A stretch of DNA of 64,000 bases. It comes from Siderastrea siderea (lineage: Eukaryota; Cnidaria; Anthozoa; Scleractinia; Rhizangiidae). The stretch's first letter is position 1. Every line of letters begins with the position of its first letter. The stretch is from contig OZ034979.1 of assembly GCA_964030785.1 (NCBI GenBank), forward strand, positions 6,551,423-6,615,422. The letters are read 5' to 3'. The notes under the pieces were generated by a model. That model was given only the letters and a program-made list of their open reading frames with translations. It ran no database searches and was not told the DNA's origin. Shown in pieces: positions 28,603 to 36,186 of this stretch. The position numbers were made by a program, and so were the translations under genes.

Positions 28603-28670
<68 letters not shown>

Positions 28671-31600
28671 GTGATCGTGATGGTGGTAATGTAAATGCTA
28701 ATGGCAGTGGTGCCCAGACCGCAATACCAGGGATAACGCGTTCTACACTATTCCGACAGCGATAGGGGTTCTTTGACGTCCCTAACTGTAACTTGGTCAG
28801 TATAAAAAGCCGGCCCAGCTTTACCGCCTAAACACACGATCACTAGGTGCTAAGAACTGACAGATTGATTATCCGTGAACTGTCGACCTCCTGCTTTGCA
28901 GCCTGGCGCCCTACCAACTGAGTTAACCACGCAGAACCTTCGAAAATGGGGCATTCTGACTAGACAAACACGAGCATTCAAGGTGAAATAGTATATTGAG
29001 GAGTATGCAGTCAGTCGTCTGATGATTACACGAGCTATAGTTAGTAGTTAGTTGTTCGAAATAATGCACACAGAGTTGCAAATCATAGTACTAAGGTATG
29101 AAAAGTTACAATAATGTACTACACCAGATAAGAAAAACCACTAAAAACACTCCTTATTTGTGGCCAAAAAAAAGTGGAAACGTATATTCCCCATCTAATG
29201 CAGTGGTACTAGACCTCGACGAAGAGGCATTCCTAAAACACCCTTCCAAAAATAAAACCAGAAAGGAAAAGGAACTCAACAGGAGAAGACTGACGGACGT
29301 AGAATGACAAAATATCTCCCGCCAAAAGCTTAAATAGTCCCGAAGGTCACATGACAACACCCGGACCTCTCAATCGTGCCGTCAGAATATTCTGGCTAAT
29401 TCGTTCCCAGGTCACTCAACCGTCAGAAATTACATATTTTAAGCAGGAGCCCATTACCCGGAGCGTCCAACTGCCATAAATTCGTGCAACAGCGTTTTTG
29501 CAAGTAGGTTTATTTTAAGATAAGCTTTTCCCGCGAAAATGACTGTTTCCGATGACGTCTGCATTAAATCTAAGCTACTACTTCTCTTATAAATACTGAA
29601 ATTATCGCTTGAAATACTGTCAGAACACTCCAATAAAGATTCCTCGCTGGTCACTGGTATCCGTTATGTTTATTTCCAGCGTAGACGAGTTGTCGTAGTT
29701 TCGTACTCAGTCTGTTATTAATTACGCAATCGCTTTATGATTGGCTATTTCAACCAATTCGCGGGAAAAGCTTATCTAAAAATAAATTCACTTGTGAAAA
29801 TGCCGTTTCACAGACGCAGTATGGAAGTTGGACGCTCCGGGTAATGGGCTCCTGTTTTAAGTCATACCTTCAAATTCTCTATTCAACATCCTCTTTACGA
29901 TAGCTCGACCATCCTTCTTACTGCCTCCCGCGGCTAGAGTTTCATTCAGTGCGTTGGCGTACAGATAAATAGCATCGTAGATTGCTCCGGCGTAAACTTC
30001 AACCTGTTAATAAACAACACGTTTTGGATAATTTACTGCGCATACAGGTTACCTTTCACCACGGCAACGTCTACAAGTGGATAACAAGTAGTTCTATGTT
30101 TTTCCCATTTTATCGTGGAATACGATCAGAGATAAGTGCCTCCTATACGTAGCTAGCACTGGACACTAAATACTCCACACCATATTCAAGGGAAAAACCA
30201 ACACTTATAATAGTGTGAACAGGACGATCGTTTACGTGCCTAAAACTTGTAAATATAGAACGCGATTGGCCAATTTTCCCGTAATGCCCACGGGCATTAT
30301 GAACTATGTTAATTCCCGGCAGGTAAAGCGGGAATATACAAAATGTGAAAGTACATTTGATTCAAATAGTTCAAAAGATTTGACGCTAAATGAAAAGAGA
30401 CAGTTTCTATGAATATTTCTAATTTTTCTTGTGCAACATAATTTTTTATGTGAAATAAGACTGCTGAGTTTTGAATATTTTCCGGTAAACTGTTTCAGTC
30501 ATCCCAATCCGCCAAGACTTGCTTTTCAAGTAATAAAGTGTTAGACACAGCCATATAATAAACTACTCAGTTAAATCTCACTATCTCGGGACCGTACTGG
30601 GAGAATATTGCCCTCAGTCGCGTCTTCCTTGTACGGACCTCGCTTCTCTCGTTCCGTACCAGAAAGACCTCGGTTAATAAGAAGTAAATACGCCTATGGC
30701 CAGAATAGTCCCAAAAATATGCCCTTTATTTATTGCTCACCTGTTCACTTTCATCCAGCTTTATGTGAAATGGGATAGCATTCATTTTTTCACGGACCTC
30801 TTCTTTGAACGACTGCCACAACGTCGTGGTGGGTTCCCGCACGTGAATACTCAAAATTCCACGAAACGCCAAGGCCGCCTCCGCGTCGCGTCCGTCGTTT
30901 CCCATAAACGTGTTATTACCAATGGCGGCAGACGGCAGAAGATTCACGGTTAGAAACGCGTAGTCTCCGTTCAACATACCAAGGTCGAGAGCATAAAGCA
31001 TCAAAGCGCGCATGTCACCTCCGTAACACAGCATCACAAAGACTGGTAAAGAGGGTGATACGGAAGTTATCTCACGGGTAAGAAAATAAGACAGCTTGCA
31101 GTATCAGAGTGCATATATCTCTACCATAACACAGCATCACAAAGACAGAAAGAGAGAGTGATATAATTACCTTAAAAAGGAAACAGGGAATAAAAGGTGA
31201 TACGGAAGCCATCTCACGGGGTAGTAGATCGTACAACGTCTGAACATGTACATTACTACAGAATTTCAAAAACTACAAAAGAGGGTAAATATACTGGTGT
31301 TGTTCTTTTTTTAATCCAATTCAACTTAATTTGCTTCAAAAACAAAAATACAAGAGTTGAAGAAGAAAATAGGTTACAGTTAAAAAATACCACTCGGTAT
31401 CTACCGCTCTTTTCCGACACTGAGGTAAATAATTGTTTTAGTAAATACCAAACCAGTGGATAGCCAGCATTTTTTGAATTTTTGAGTTGAACGGGTTGTC
31501 GTTGCCAGTGTTCTGTTGTTTTAGGGGGTTTTATTTCAATTTTGGGGAACTTCTCGGACTTTTATCGGTGTTCGGAAATCGTCGGAATTTTTTTTTTTTT

Positions 31601-32909
31601 TTTAGTTGAACCGGTTGTTGTTGTCAGTGTTGTGTTTTTTAAAGGGTTTTATTTCGATTTTGGGGAACTTTTCGGACTTTTCTCGGTGTTCGAGAATCGA
31701 AAAAATGTTCCGACGAATTCCAATTATTTTTTATGTGTTTCATCCAATGAGCGCGCGCAAAATTAATCGGTTGGTTATAATATCGGATATCAGAAGAGTT
31801 AGACGAGAAAAGGTAAGATATATCGATATCACTCAGTTACAAGAAGCTAAGACTTAGCTTCAAACAACAAAAGTAAAAAACAGCAACAACAGCTTAGAAC
31901 AGAAAACAGCACAACAAAAATACAAGAGTAGAAGAAAGAAAAATAATAAAATTAGTGTCAATAGATGTCCTCTAGCTCTCTGTTACCGAAAGATGACCTG
32001 ACCTACTAAGCGTTTGCAAATATCAAACAGGAATATCATTCAACACAAAACAAAAATGGAAGAGTAGAAAAAGAAAATAAGTTACAGTCAATTTATATAG
32101 ATGTCAGAACATTTAGACAGGAAACAGCAACAGACATCCATATGTCTTACAGTCAAAGTTCATGCAAATAATTATCACTTACTTCTTGCATTTTCCTTGG
32201 CAAGGGAAAGCATGCTTTTGAATTCCTCTCTTTCTGTTACCAACACATGACCTGGGCTGAGTGTTTGCAAATATCGAATATCGATATCATTCAGCAGAAA
32301 AACCTTCATCAACCCTGACATTGCCAGTTGCCAAATGCTTTCCGTGGATGCAAGGATTGCGATACTTTTCCACTTGAAATAACGAAACACCGACAAGAAC
32401 AGATCGCCCATTTTGGAGAAAGAACCGACCGTTCTGGCGAACGTTTGGAAGATGCTTTTCTCGGAGAGTTTCGATGACTCGCAACCCCACGATACCATCG
32501 GTAGATTCCAAGAGGCGGCCAGAATGGCTGCTGGCTCGCAAATGATATCACAGCCATCGCCTATGATCGCATCAACTCCCGAAATGTGAAACTCCACTGC
32601 TTGGTTTAATCCTTCAGCAGCCAGGCACATGGAGTCATTCCACAAGAAAGTCATGTTGTACCCAGGCAGGAGCCAAGGATCCCGGTTGATTCGATCGACG
32701 GCGATGGTTATCGCCGATGCAGAGGTCTTTCCAATCGGCCAGTAGCCTGTCATGGGAAGAAGAACGCCAATTTTGACTTCGTTTTGGTTTTGTTCGCCCC
32801 CTGAATTCGATCCATCATTGTCACCAGCCGATGATAGTGGAGCGAAAAGACAGAGGAAAAAAACGAGCGTGAGCATCAAAAGTGATTTTCTTCCCCGGGG
32901 AAAATCCAT
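7001..32909 (-). CDS. Membrane receptor guanylyl cyclase, natriuretic peptide receptor type, 20 coding exons
   Basis: A single-pass receptor that would make cGMP from GTP at the plasma membrane when its outer domain binds a ligand, probably a peptide. Assembled from 20 exons with GT-AG introns and consistent phases, it encodes 1079 aa, close to the family's usual 1050-1100. Order: signal peptide (1-28), ligand-binding domain (about 45-430) with several Asn glycosylation sites, membrane segment (about 436-460), kinase-homology domain (about 550-800), dimerisation helix (about 815-850), cyclase domain (about 865-1050) and a short tail. The kinase-like lysine is kept (TVAVK, K562), but HRD is HGNL (653-656) and DFG is DWG (673-675), as expected of a pseudokinase. 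In the cyclase domain D878, D922, E918 and C990 are kept; H994, H997 and K1001 replace the usual Asp, Asn and Arg. The start is the first ATG before a clean signal peptide. The 5' UTR and promoter were not identified. The ligand is unknown. Confidence 0.95.
7559..7650 (-). CDS. Receptor guanylyl cyclase exon 19 (aa 1008-1038)
   Basis: Acceptor tctctcaacag, donor gttaga. Encodes [13 protein letters not shown] and [12 protein letters not shown] at the end of the cyclase domain. Confidence 0.95.
8205..9070. mobile_element. Fold-back element with about 230-bp inverted arms, in intron 18
   Basis: The left arm (about 8215-8440) pairs with the right arm (about 8825-9055); shared stretches include aaaaccgtgaacactg and ttttgaccaatcacatgcg. 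A spacer of about 380 bp separates them. No transposase frame is visible, so it is a non-autonomous or fold-back DNA element. Confidence 0.65.
9595..9693 (-). CDS. Receptor guanylyl cyclase exon 18 (aa 975-1007)
   Basis: Acceptor ttccttcag, donor gtaagt. Encodes [19 protein letters not shown], keeping guanine-specifying C990, followed by [12 protein letters not shown] where the family normally has GDTVNTASRMES. Three active-site-motif residues are changed here. Confidence 0.96.
10279..10596. mobile_element. Long-palindrome MITE in intron 17
   Basis: Outer ends acctaattcaataaagg and cctttattgaattaggt are inverted. The core is an almost perfect hairpin with arms ending gaggcaatttcgggca and tgcccgaaattgcctc, separated by only 13 bases. 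A CCAATCAG-type MITE end (ataccaaacccgtgga) begins immediately after it. Confidence 0.75.
10879..11053 (-). CDS. Receptor guanylyl cyclase exon 17 (aa 917-974)
   Basis: Acceptor tgttctag, donor gtatcg. Encodes [13 protein letters not shown] with guanine-contact E918 and second metal ligand D922, then LRIGIHTG. Confidence 0.97.
11806..11874 (-). CDS. Receptor guanylyl cyclase exon 16 (aa 894-916)
   Basis: Acceptor acttgccag, donor gtaggt. A 69-nt exon in phase 0 ([20 protein letters not shown] then VYK) of the cyclase domain. Confidence 0.95.
12370..12493 (-). CDS. Receptor guanylyl cyclase exon 15 (aa 852-893)
   Basis: Acceptor gctttatcag, donor gtaagt. Encodes VAEQLK and the first metal-binding motif FFSDIVGFT with D878. 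Confidence 0.97.
12598..13445. repeat. 106-bp satellite array in intron 14
   Basis: About eight tandem copies. Matching points (caaaagtta) fall at 12701, 12807, 12913, 13019, 13125, 13231 and 13337, so the period is exactly 106. The unit includes ggaaagtactgctcagtagc and ggtcacactttaggatttca. The same unit, inverted, forms the array at 26.7-27.5 kb, and a decayed array at 41.4-42.2 kb. Confidence 0.95.
13881..14182. mobile_element. MITE with 23-bp inverted ends, intron 14
   Basis: Left end agggccgacttagacggtac and right end gtaccgtctaaatctgccct are inverted copies with two mismatches. The 302-bp interior has no coding capacity. Confidence 0.7.
14380..14520 (-). CDS. Receptor guanylyl cyclase exon 14 (aa 805-851, dimerisation helix)
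   Basis: Acceptor tgcttaacag, donor gtaagt. Encodes the signalling helix ([20 protein letters not shown]) and the LLNRLLPP entry to the cyclase domain. Confidence 0.96.
15172..15316. mobile_element. 145-bp hairpin MITE, intron 13
   Basis: Ends tggtaatagga and tcctgttacca flank paired arms around attcggtctgtaatcata and its complement. Flanking aataa on both sides is a possible 5-bp target duplication. Confidence 0.7.
15594..15765 (-). CDS. Receptor guanylyl cyclase exon 13 (aa 748-804)
   Basis: Acceptor ttttgtctcag, donor gtaaac. Encodes the PPFRP motif and the [13 protein letters not shown] end of the kinase-homology domain. Confidence 0.96.
16019..16171 (-). CDS. Receptor guanylyl cyclase exon 12 (aa 697-747)
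   Basis: Acceptor gtcaatcag, donor gtaaga. Encodes LLWTAPEH followed by [20 protein letters not shown], the kinase-homology C-lobe. Confidence 0.95.
16687..16855 (-). CDS. Receptor guanylyl cyclase exon 11 (aa 641-696)
   Basis: Acceptor acgttgcag, donor gtaggt. Contains HGNL (653-656) in place of HRD and DWG (673-675) in place of DFG, so this part of the kinase-like fold should not transfer phosphate. Confidence 0.95.
17727..17798 (-). CDS. Receptor guanylyl cyclase exon 10 (aa 617-640)
   Basis: Acceptor tgtccaaag, donor gtgagt. Encodes [20 protein letters not shown] and the start of the DIAxGMKYLH block. Confidence 0.93.
18511..18615 (-). CDS. Receptor guanylyl cyclase exon 9 (aa 582-616)
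   Basis: Acceptor attctcaaaag, donor gtctgt. Encodes the conserved [11 protein letters not shown] block and the KKGSLQ hinge motif of the kinase-homology domain. Confidence 0.95.
18790..19828. mobile_element. Composite inverted-repeat element in intron 8, with nested MITE and tandem repeat
   Basis: Arms of about 75 bp (18790-18868 and 19748-19828) share ggcagccatggcagcc and atgatgtatc-type stretches in opposite orientation. Inside is a CCAATCAG-family MITE (about 19169-19301, ends taccaaatcagtggat and atccaccggtttggta). It is followed by roughly four diverged copies of an approximately 80-bp unit (19430-19740) with repeated ccaatcagattcgcgta-like blocks. Confidence 0.5.
19895..19972 (-). CDS. 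Receptor guanylyl cyclase exon 8 (aa 556-581)
   Basis: Acceptor tttaatttcag, donor gtatta. Encodes [20 protein letters not shown], containing the kinase-like lysine K562. Confidence 0.95.
20222..20340. repeat. Fragment of the gggcttaaagg-ended MITE family
   Basis: Shares taagaaatgtttggaga-like and gggcttaaagga stretches with the complete element at 33789-33995. Confidence 0.45.
20759..21286 (-). pseudogene. Possible decayed coding sequence nested in intron 7, same strand
   Basis: An ATG in good context (aaaATGGCGGAC, 21284-21286) opens a 45-codon frame. After one frame change a second frame continues with two TAA stops. It encodes a Ser/Glu/Asp-rich then Lys-rich composition ([16 protein letters not shown], later [13 protein letters not shown] and NTRKKK). 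That bias looks like a disordered nuclear-protein segment, not random DNA. I do not recognise the family. Alternatives: an alternative exon of the host gene, or a retrocopy or transposon remnant. Confidence 0.3.
21591..21716 (-). CDS. Receptor guanylyl cyclase exon 7 (aa 514-555)
   Basis: Acceptor cttccattaag, donor gtaagt. A polar Ser/Asn/His-rich linker ending [10 protein letters not shown], just before the kinase-homology lysine motif. The acceptor is weaker than the others, but length and phase fit. Confidence 0.85.
22509..22668 (-). CDS. Receptor guanylyl cyclase exon 6 (aa 460-513)
   Basis: Acceptor tttctttcag, donor gtaagg. Juxtamembrane segment with the family pattern of a basic start then W-K-I-x-F-D-D-L ([11 protein letters not shown]). 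Confidence 0.93.
22800..24905. mobile_element. Inverted-repeat-bounded element carrying the 15-bp minisatellite, intron 5
   Basis: The array is bracketed by inverted arms of about 45-100 bp. Left arm, about 22805-22899, contains caaggaaaactggggacgac; right arm, about 24803-24900, contains gtcgtccccagttttccttg. Outer parts also pair around acagagctga and cagctctgt. This suggests a DNA transposon or fold-back element whose interior has become a minisatellite. Confidence 0.65.
22900..24757. repeat. 15-bp minisatellite array, about 1.85 kb
   Basis: Over 120 imperfect copies of acaccagaaggacat with gaa/gac variants. Three plus-strand frames read DIHQK-, TYTRR- and HTPEG-like pentapeptides, and the minus frames are open too, which creates apparent proteins up to 610 aa that should be ignored. 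Higher-order duplication is visible: an atypical block with ccatggatatacaccatgg occurs at 23891 and 24097, and another with gaaatactta at 23651 and 24265. Confidence 0.95.
25508..25800. repeat. gggcttaaagg-ended MITE copy with internal tandem duplication, intron 5
   Basis: Begins ttaaccctttaagcccc. A block of about 110 bp containing tatcaacatgcatgttctcc is present twice in tandem. Related copies occur at 33.23, 33.79, 43.68 and 45.00 kb. Confidence 0.6.
26361..26442 (-). CDS. Receptor guanylyl cyclase exon 5 (aa 433-459, membrane segment)
   Basis: Acceptor gcttcctag, donor gtattt. Encodes a continuous hydrophobic stretch ([20 protein letters not shown]) that forms the single transmembrane helix. 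Confidence 0.93.
26690..27500. repeat. 106-bp satellite array in intron 4, inverted relative to 12.6 kb
   Basis: About seven copies. The point cagtactttcctgtgg recurs every 106 bp from about 27.0 to 27.4 kb. The unit is the reverse complement of that at 12.6-13.4 kb (here gtgaccattcaaatgaaag). The left end is more diverged and irregular. Confidence 0.92.
27747..27902. mobile_element. Hairpin MITE, Mutator-like by target duplication, intron 4
   Basis: Long inverted arms: tagcttgcgtagcaggcgct and agcgcctttgctacgcaggcta at the ends, with ggggcgtgcggtgttggg pairing inside. The flanks ttggcggg and ttggcagg suggest an 8-9 bp target duplication. Confidence 0.75.
28397..28528 (-). CDS. Receptor guanylyl cyclase exon 4 (aa 389-432)
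   Basis: Acceptor ctccatcag, donor gtaggc. Encodes the end of the ligand-binding domain ([20 protein letters not shown]) with the family's usual G-x-V-x-D-x-x-G-D-R pattern. Confidence 0.95.
28598..28938 (-). mobile_element. tRNA-derived SINE with microsatellite tail, intron 3
   Basis: On the minus strand a tRNA-like head (about 28870-28938) has an A-box-like taactcagttgg and a Cys-tRNA-like ctgcaaagcag anticodon region. A body with gggacgtcaaagaaccc follows. The 28598-28670 run of atg/cat triplets probably forms its 3' tail. Confidence 0.65.
29444..29854. mobile_element. hAT-like 411-bp MITE beside the exon 3 donor
   Basis: Inverted ends caggagcccattacccggag and ctccgggtaatgggctcctg, with further pairing inside (aagcttttcccgcg). 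Both sides carry the direct repeat ttttaag (29437-29443 and 29855-29861). CAGG ends and a 7-8 bp target duplication fit hAT-type elements. No transposase is present. Confidence 0.8.
29868..30003 (-). CDS. Receptor guanylyl cyclase exon 3 (aa 344-388)
   Basis: Acceptor ttattaacag, donor gtatga. Encodes the conserved [19 protein letters not shown] helix of the ligand-binding domain. A hAT-like MITE lies 7 nt beyond the donor. Confidence 0.95.
30741..31042 (-). CDS. Receptor guanylyl cyclase exon 2 (aa 243-343)
   Basis: Acceptor ctttaccag, donor gtgagc. Continues the ligand-binding domain ([14 protein letters not shown] onward). A degenerate copy of its first part lies just upstream in intron 1, near 31.10-31.15 kb. 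Confidence 0.95.
31043..32182 (-). repeat. Intron 1 with relics of exons 1 and 2 and local duplications
   Basis: Minus-strand 31102-31146 reproduces the start of exon 2 (FVMLCYGRD versus FVMLCYGGD), but the acceptor AG is lost (ctg in place of cag). Near 31970-32045 a decayed copy of the 3' part of exon 1 (YLQTLS block) has stops. A purine-rich motif around acaaaaatacaagagt occurs three times, and a stretch of about 110 bp is tandemly doubled at 31475-31712. These look like remains of internal tandem duplications of the exon 1 to exon 2 interval. Confidence 0.65.
32183..32909 (-). CDS. Receptor guanylyl cyclase exon 1 (aa 1-242)
   Basis: Starts at ATG 32907-32909. It encodes a basic start and hydrophobic core (signal peptide, cleavage likely near residue 28), then the first lobe of the ligand-binding domain with a Cys-rich motif ([10 protein letters not shown]) typical of invertebrate receptor cyclases. 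Ends at donor GTAAGT with phase 1. Confidence 0.95.
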
Positions 32910-33229
32910 TGGTCTTTCTGATCAAGAACAAAATTTTAACGAAATAGTACGGATTGTCGTTTTTCAGTCACAGTAAAAAACTTTTATGAGCGATATCGAT
33001 CAAAATGCAAATTGCTTTCGAGCGTTCGCGAAATCAATGACGTCAAGGCTTTATTCCCTGCCTGGCAGAGGGTGGGGCTTCACATAATGAACTTATTCAA
33101 AGGAAACCGCTATTGATGTTTTCCGCGATTTCGAATGCCCCTTTAAGCAAATCTCCTGGCAAATTGGGAGACCTGAAATGAATGTTTCTTAATGGCCCTT
33201 TTCCTTGTCAGCGTCGTGAAAGTATTAAA

Positions 33230-33430
33230 ATAAGTTAGCCCTTTAAGCCCTGATATAAAAATGCATATTATCCTTACTGTTCTCCATACATTTCTTATGG
33301 AACTAGCAAGGAGAATTTGTTTAAATATCAAGACATCTTACCCTTAGTGACCACTTCCGTTATTCTCTTCACTTGAATGTTTGAACAAGTAGTGATAATG
33401 TAAAGAGAAATTTCATTTTCGTCACTGTAA
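33230..33430. repeat. MITE copy, ccctttaagccc family
   Basis: Starts near agccctttaagccctgat and shares ttctccatacatttcttatgg with the copies at 25.5 and 43.7 kb. The right end is eroded. Confidence 0.5.
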
Positions 33431-33788
33431 GGAATTTTAAAAAACGAAAACATGTGTCCACTAGAGTGCTATGGTGGAGGTCCTATACTCCGGCTGAAGC
33501 GAAGAGAACTAAGTAAAATTAGGTTCTTTAGATATCTTCTTCAATCTTTGGGAAAAATGAGGTTCAAAAATTGCGATTAAAAAAATTGAAAGGGCAATTT
33601 ACACAAGCGATTTTTGATGCAATTTCAGAGGCGATTATCAATGCCATTTGGAATAGTCTGTGTAAACTATAGAACCAACCAAGCTCGCCCTAGCGAACCG
33701 TCTATCTATTTTATAACCCTCCAATTATTTAAAACTACAAAATAAGGTTTAAGATACAAGGCTAAAGATATACTTTTATCCTGTTTTG

Positions 33789-33995
33789 ACCCTTTAAGCC
33801 CCAAGAGTGACAAGCATCTAATTTCTCCTTATAATACCACCAGTTGTTCAAATATACAGGTCACGAGAATAAAAGAAATGATCACCAAACATGGAATAAC
33901 TTGATGTTTGTACAAATTCCTCCAACTAGTACCATAAGAAATATGTGGAGATCACTAAGAAGAATGTGCATACTGATACTGGGGCTTAAAGGGAT
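33789..33995. mobile_element. Complete MITE, ccctttaagcccc inverted ends
   Basis: Left accctttaagccccaa and right ggggcttaaagggat are inverted, bounding 207 bp. This copy defines the family whose fragments appear at 20.2, 25.5, 33.2, 43.7 and 45.0 kb. Confidence 0.75.
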
Positions 33996-34162
33996 AACAT
34001 GAGTCAAGAGTAAAGGACGCTAAGGGGCTGCGAGTCCGTATTTCCTCAAGCAAGCGCCTGGGGTGTCGCTTATTTCAAATTCGTATTTTTGCCTTTTCAC
34101 TGATCAATAAACTGGATTCAATTTTTGATAATTTATTTCCTCTGGCAGTAAACCTGGAGTTA

Positions 34163-34225
34163 GATAGCCTCCCACGCAGTCGTTTTTAGGGGAGTCGTAT
34201 TCGACTGCGTACGAGGCTAGGAGTT
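34163..34225. mobile_element. Very short MITE-like hairpin
   Basis: tagcctcccacgcagtcg and cgactgcgtacgaggcta form a hairpin of about 60 bp. The ends resemble the MITE at 36.19 kb. Confidence 0.5.
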
Positions 34226-34417
34226 AGAATGATCATTTCGGTCTTCGTGACACCACGGAGGGCGCTTACTCGAGGGAGAGAGCTTGATTGCTACTCCTTT
34301 CTATTACGGGAACATAATAACTAAATTCTTGAAAGGACAACAAAAGCAAGATCAGATTTTAGCAGTTTTTCCAACTGAGCTAGGAAAAAACTTGAGAAAG
34401 TTTGCTCAACTTTTTGT

Positions 34418-36135
34418 AAGTAGGTAGGTAGGTAGGTAAAACTTTATTTATACAGGGTGGCCCATTCAGCACAGTTGCTGGTCTCCAGAGGGGCCCTGCT
34501 AAATACAATTTCTAAAAATATAAAATATCTAATTGTTTAAAATAGTTATAAAAATAGAGTTAAAAGCTAATGTTTAGTAATTAAAATAGTTATATAAAAA
34601 GAGTTTAAAAACTAAAACGAATTACAAGCATGAACGGTATATAGAAAAGATAAATATCGTAAATTAGGTGCTATGAAAAAAAGTGGGCTTTAACAAGATT
34701 TTTAAAAGAGGAGAGAGATGCAGCTTGTTGGATTTTTAAAGGTAGTGAGTTAAAAAGGGCTGAGCCAGAAAATCTAAAAGTACGCTTGCCAAGGCTAAGC
34801 TTGGGTTTAGGTAGATGGAGGTCAGCCTTCCTTCGAGTGTTGTAGCCATGTACATTGTAGTTCCTAATGAAATAGTTACTTAAATACTGAGGAACTAAGT
34901 TATGCAGACATTTATAAACTAAAACACATTTGTGTATTTTACGGTTTGTTTCTAAGTCAGCCCACCCTAAAACATTAAAAGTATCTCTAGAAGAGTCACG
35001 CTTAAGAATGATACGGGCAGCACGGTTTTGCAGCCGCTGTAGACTTTTGCTGGAGCCAACAGACAGTTCACCCCAAGCAGTGTCAGTATAACTTAAGATT
35101 GGGTCAATAAGGGTATTGTAGACACACTTTGCTGCTTTAAGAGTGAGGCAAGATCGTATCCGTGCAAGAAGTCCCAGACGCTTATTAACTTTGTTACAAG
35201 TAGTGTCTATATGCTCTTTCCAGTGAAGCTGTTCATCGAGCATAGTCCCAAGGTAATTGAACTTTGTCACTCTCTCTATGTCCTTGCCTTGAATCTGCAG
35301 GACAAAGTCTGAGGTGGTTTGCAGCAATTGTCTTGTTCCAAAGAGTAACCCTTTGGTTTTGCTCTGATTTAGTATTAGCTTACTGTCCACCAACCACTGC
35401 TCAACACGGTTGAGGTCTTCTTGTAAATTTTCCCTAATGTTGTTGACCTCAGATCCAGAATAATAGATAACAGTGTCATCCGCATACATGCTAATCGACG
35501 AATGAAGTAAACATTGAGGCAAATCGTTTATGTGTATCACAAATAATAGAGGCCCCAACAAGGAACCCTGAGGAACACCGTAGTCGAGAGGAAGGCTAGA
35601 TGATAACTCCTTTCCATATTGAACTCGCTGCGAGCGAGTGGTGAGATAGTTTCTGAACCAGCGGAGACTGTGTCCTCTAACTCCATAGTGCTCTAGCTTG
35701 TGAAGGAGACATTTGTGATCAACAAGATCGAAAGCCTTTTTTAAGTCAATAAAGGCAGCACCAGTCAACTGTTGTTTGTCCATGTGTTCTAAAATATGAT
35801 CGACCAAGTGGACGACCGCCGTTTCGGTAGAATGCTTCTTACGGAAGCCGGATTGATATAGCGATAGAACTTTGTTAACCTCAAAAAATGCTAACAGTTG
35901 AACTTGGACCGCTCGTTCCATGATCTTGGAAACGAGGGGGAGAACTGAAATCGGACGATAGTTGTTCTCGTCAACCTTTTTCCCTGCCTTAAAGATGGGA
36001 GTTACTTTAGCCTCCTTCCACTGAGATGGTATTTCGCCAGACGAAATTGTGACGAAGTAGTAATCATTACGATCTAAGCAAACCTTAGCTAAATATAATA
36101 ATAAATGGTTTAAGTTCACTAGAATGGTGTTAAAG
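34418..36135 (-). mobile_element. 5'-truncated LINE retrotransposon with tetranucleotide tail
   Basis: Contains the reverse-transcriptase frame described separately. On the minus strand the 3' UTR ends ...ataaataaagttttacc followed by four or five CCTA repeats, the kind of simple-repeat tail seen in CR1/L2/jockey-type LINEs. The 5' end stops near 36.13 kb, before any endonuclease domain. I could not identify target-site duplications. Confidence 0.85.
34671..36119 (-). CDS. LINE reverse transcriptase, truncated ORF2 (about 482 codons, uninterrupted)
   Basis: An open frame covering the reverse-transcriptase and C-terminal regions of a non-LTR retrotransposon. Motifs in order: NYRPISVLPLVSKIMERAV (fingers), FIDLKKAFDLVDH (block A aspartate), GVPQGSLLGPLLF (block B), SMYADDTVIY (catalytic YADD), FNYLGTMLDEQLHW, and the C-terminal YNTRRK...F..GSALFNSLP block. 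The apurinic endonuclease and ORF1 are missing, and the frame opens at GTG, not ATG, so this is a 5'-truncated insertion. The lack of stops over 1.4 kb indicates a fairly recent arrival. It lies upstream of the cyclase gene on the same strand. Confidence 0.93.
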   Translation of the reverse strand: MNLNHLLLYLAKVCLDRNDYYFVTISSGEIPSQWKEAKVTPIFKAGKKVDENNYRPISVLPLVSKIMERAVQVQLLAFFEVNKVLSLYQSGFRKKHSTETAVVHLVDHILEHMDKQQLTGAAFIDLKKAFDLVDHKCLLHKLEHYGVRGHSLRWFRNYLTTRSQRVQYGKELSSSLPLDYGVPQGSLLGPLLFVIHINDLPQCLLHSSISMYADDTVIYYSGSEVNNIRENLQEDLNRVEQWLVDSKLILNQSKTKGLLFGTRQLLQTTSDFVLQIQGKDIERVTKFNYLGTMLDEQLHWKEHIDTTCNKVNKRLGLLARIRSCLTLKAAKCVYNTLIDPILSYTDTAWGELSVGSSKSLQRLQNRAARIILKRDSSRDTFNVLGWADLETNRKIHKCVLVYKCLHNLVPQYLSNYFIRNYNVHGYNTRRKADLHLPKPKLSLGKRTFRFSGSALFNSLPLKIQQAASLSSFKNLVKAHFFS

Positions 36136-36186
36136 AATGTACTGACAAGAATACGTTGCTATTAGCTTAGGAGACCGTTTCGCAAC

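Noticed and set aside
28598..28670. Poly-aspartate or poly-methionine coding repeat
   Set aside because: An intronic (ATG)n microsatellite that fits a SINE tail.
29098..29307. 69-aa lysine-rich frame
   Set aside because: Lies in a repeat-filled intron with no start context, splice sites or recognisable domain.
31072..31269. Additional exon of the receptor resembling exon 2
   Set aside because: The acceptor AG is missing and the similarity fades after about 15 residues; treated as a relic.
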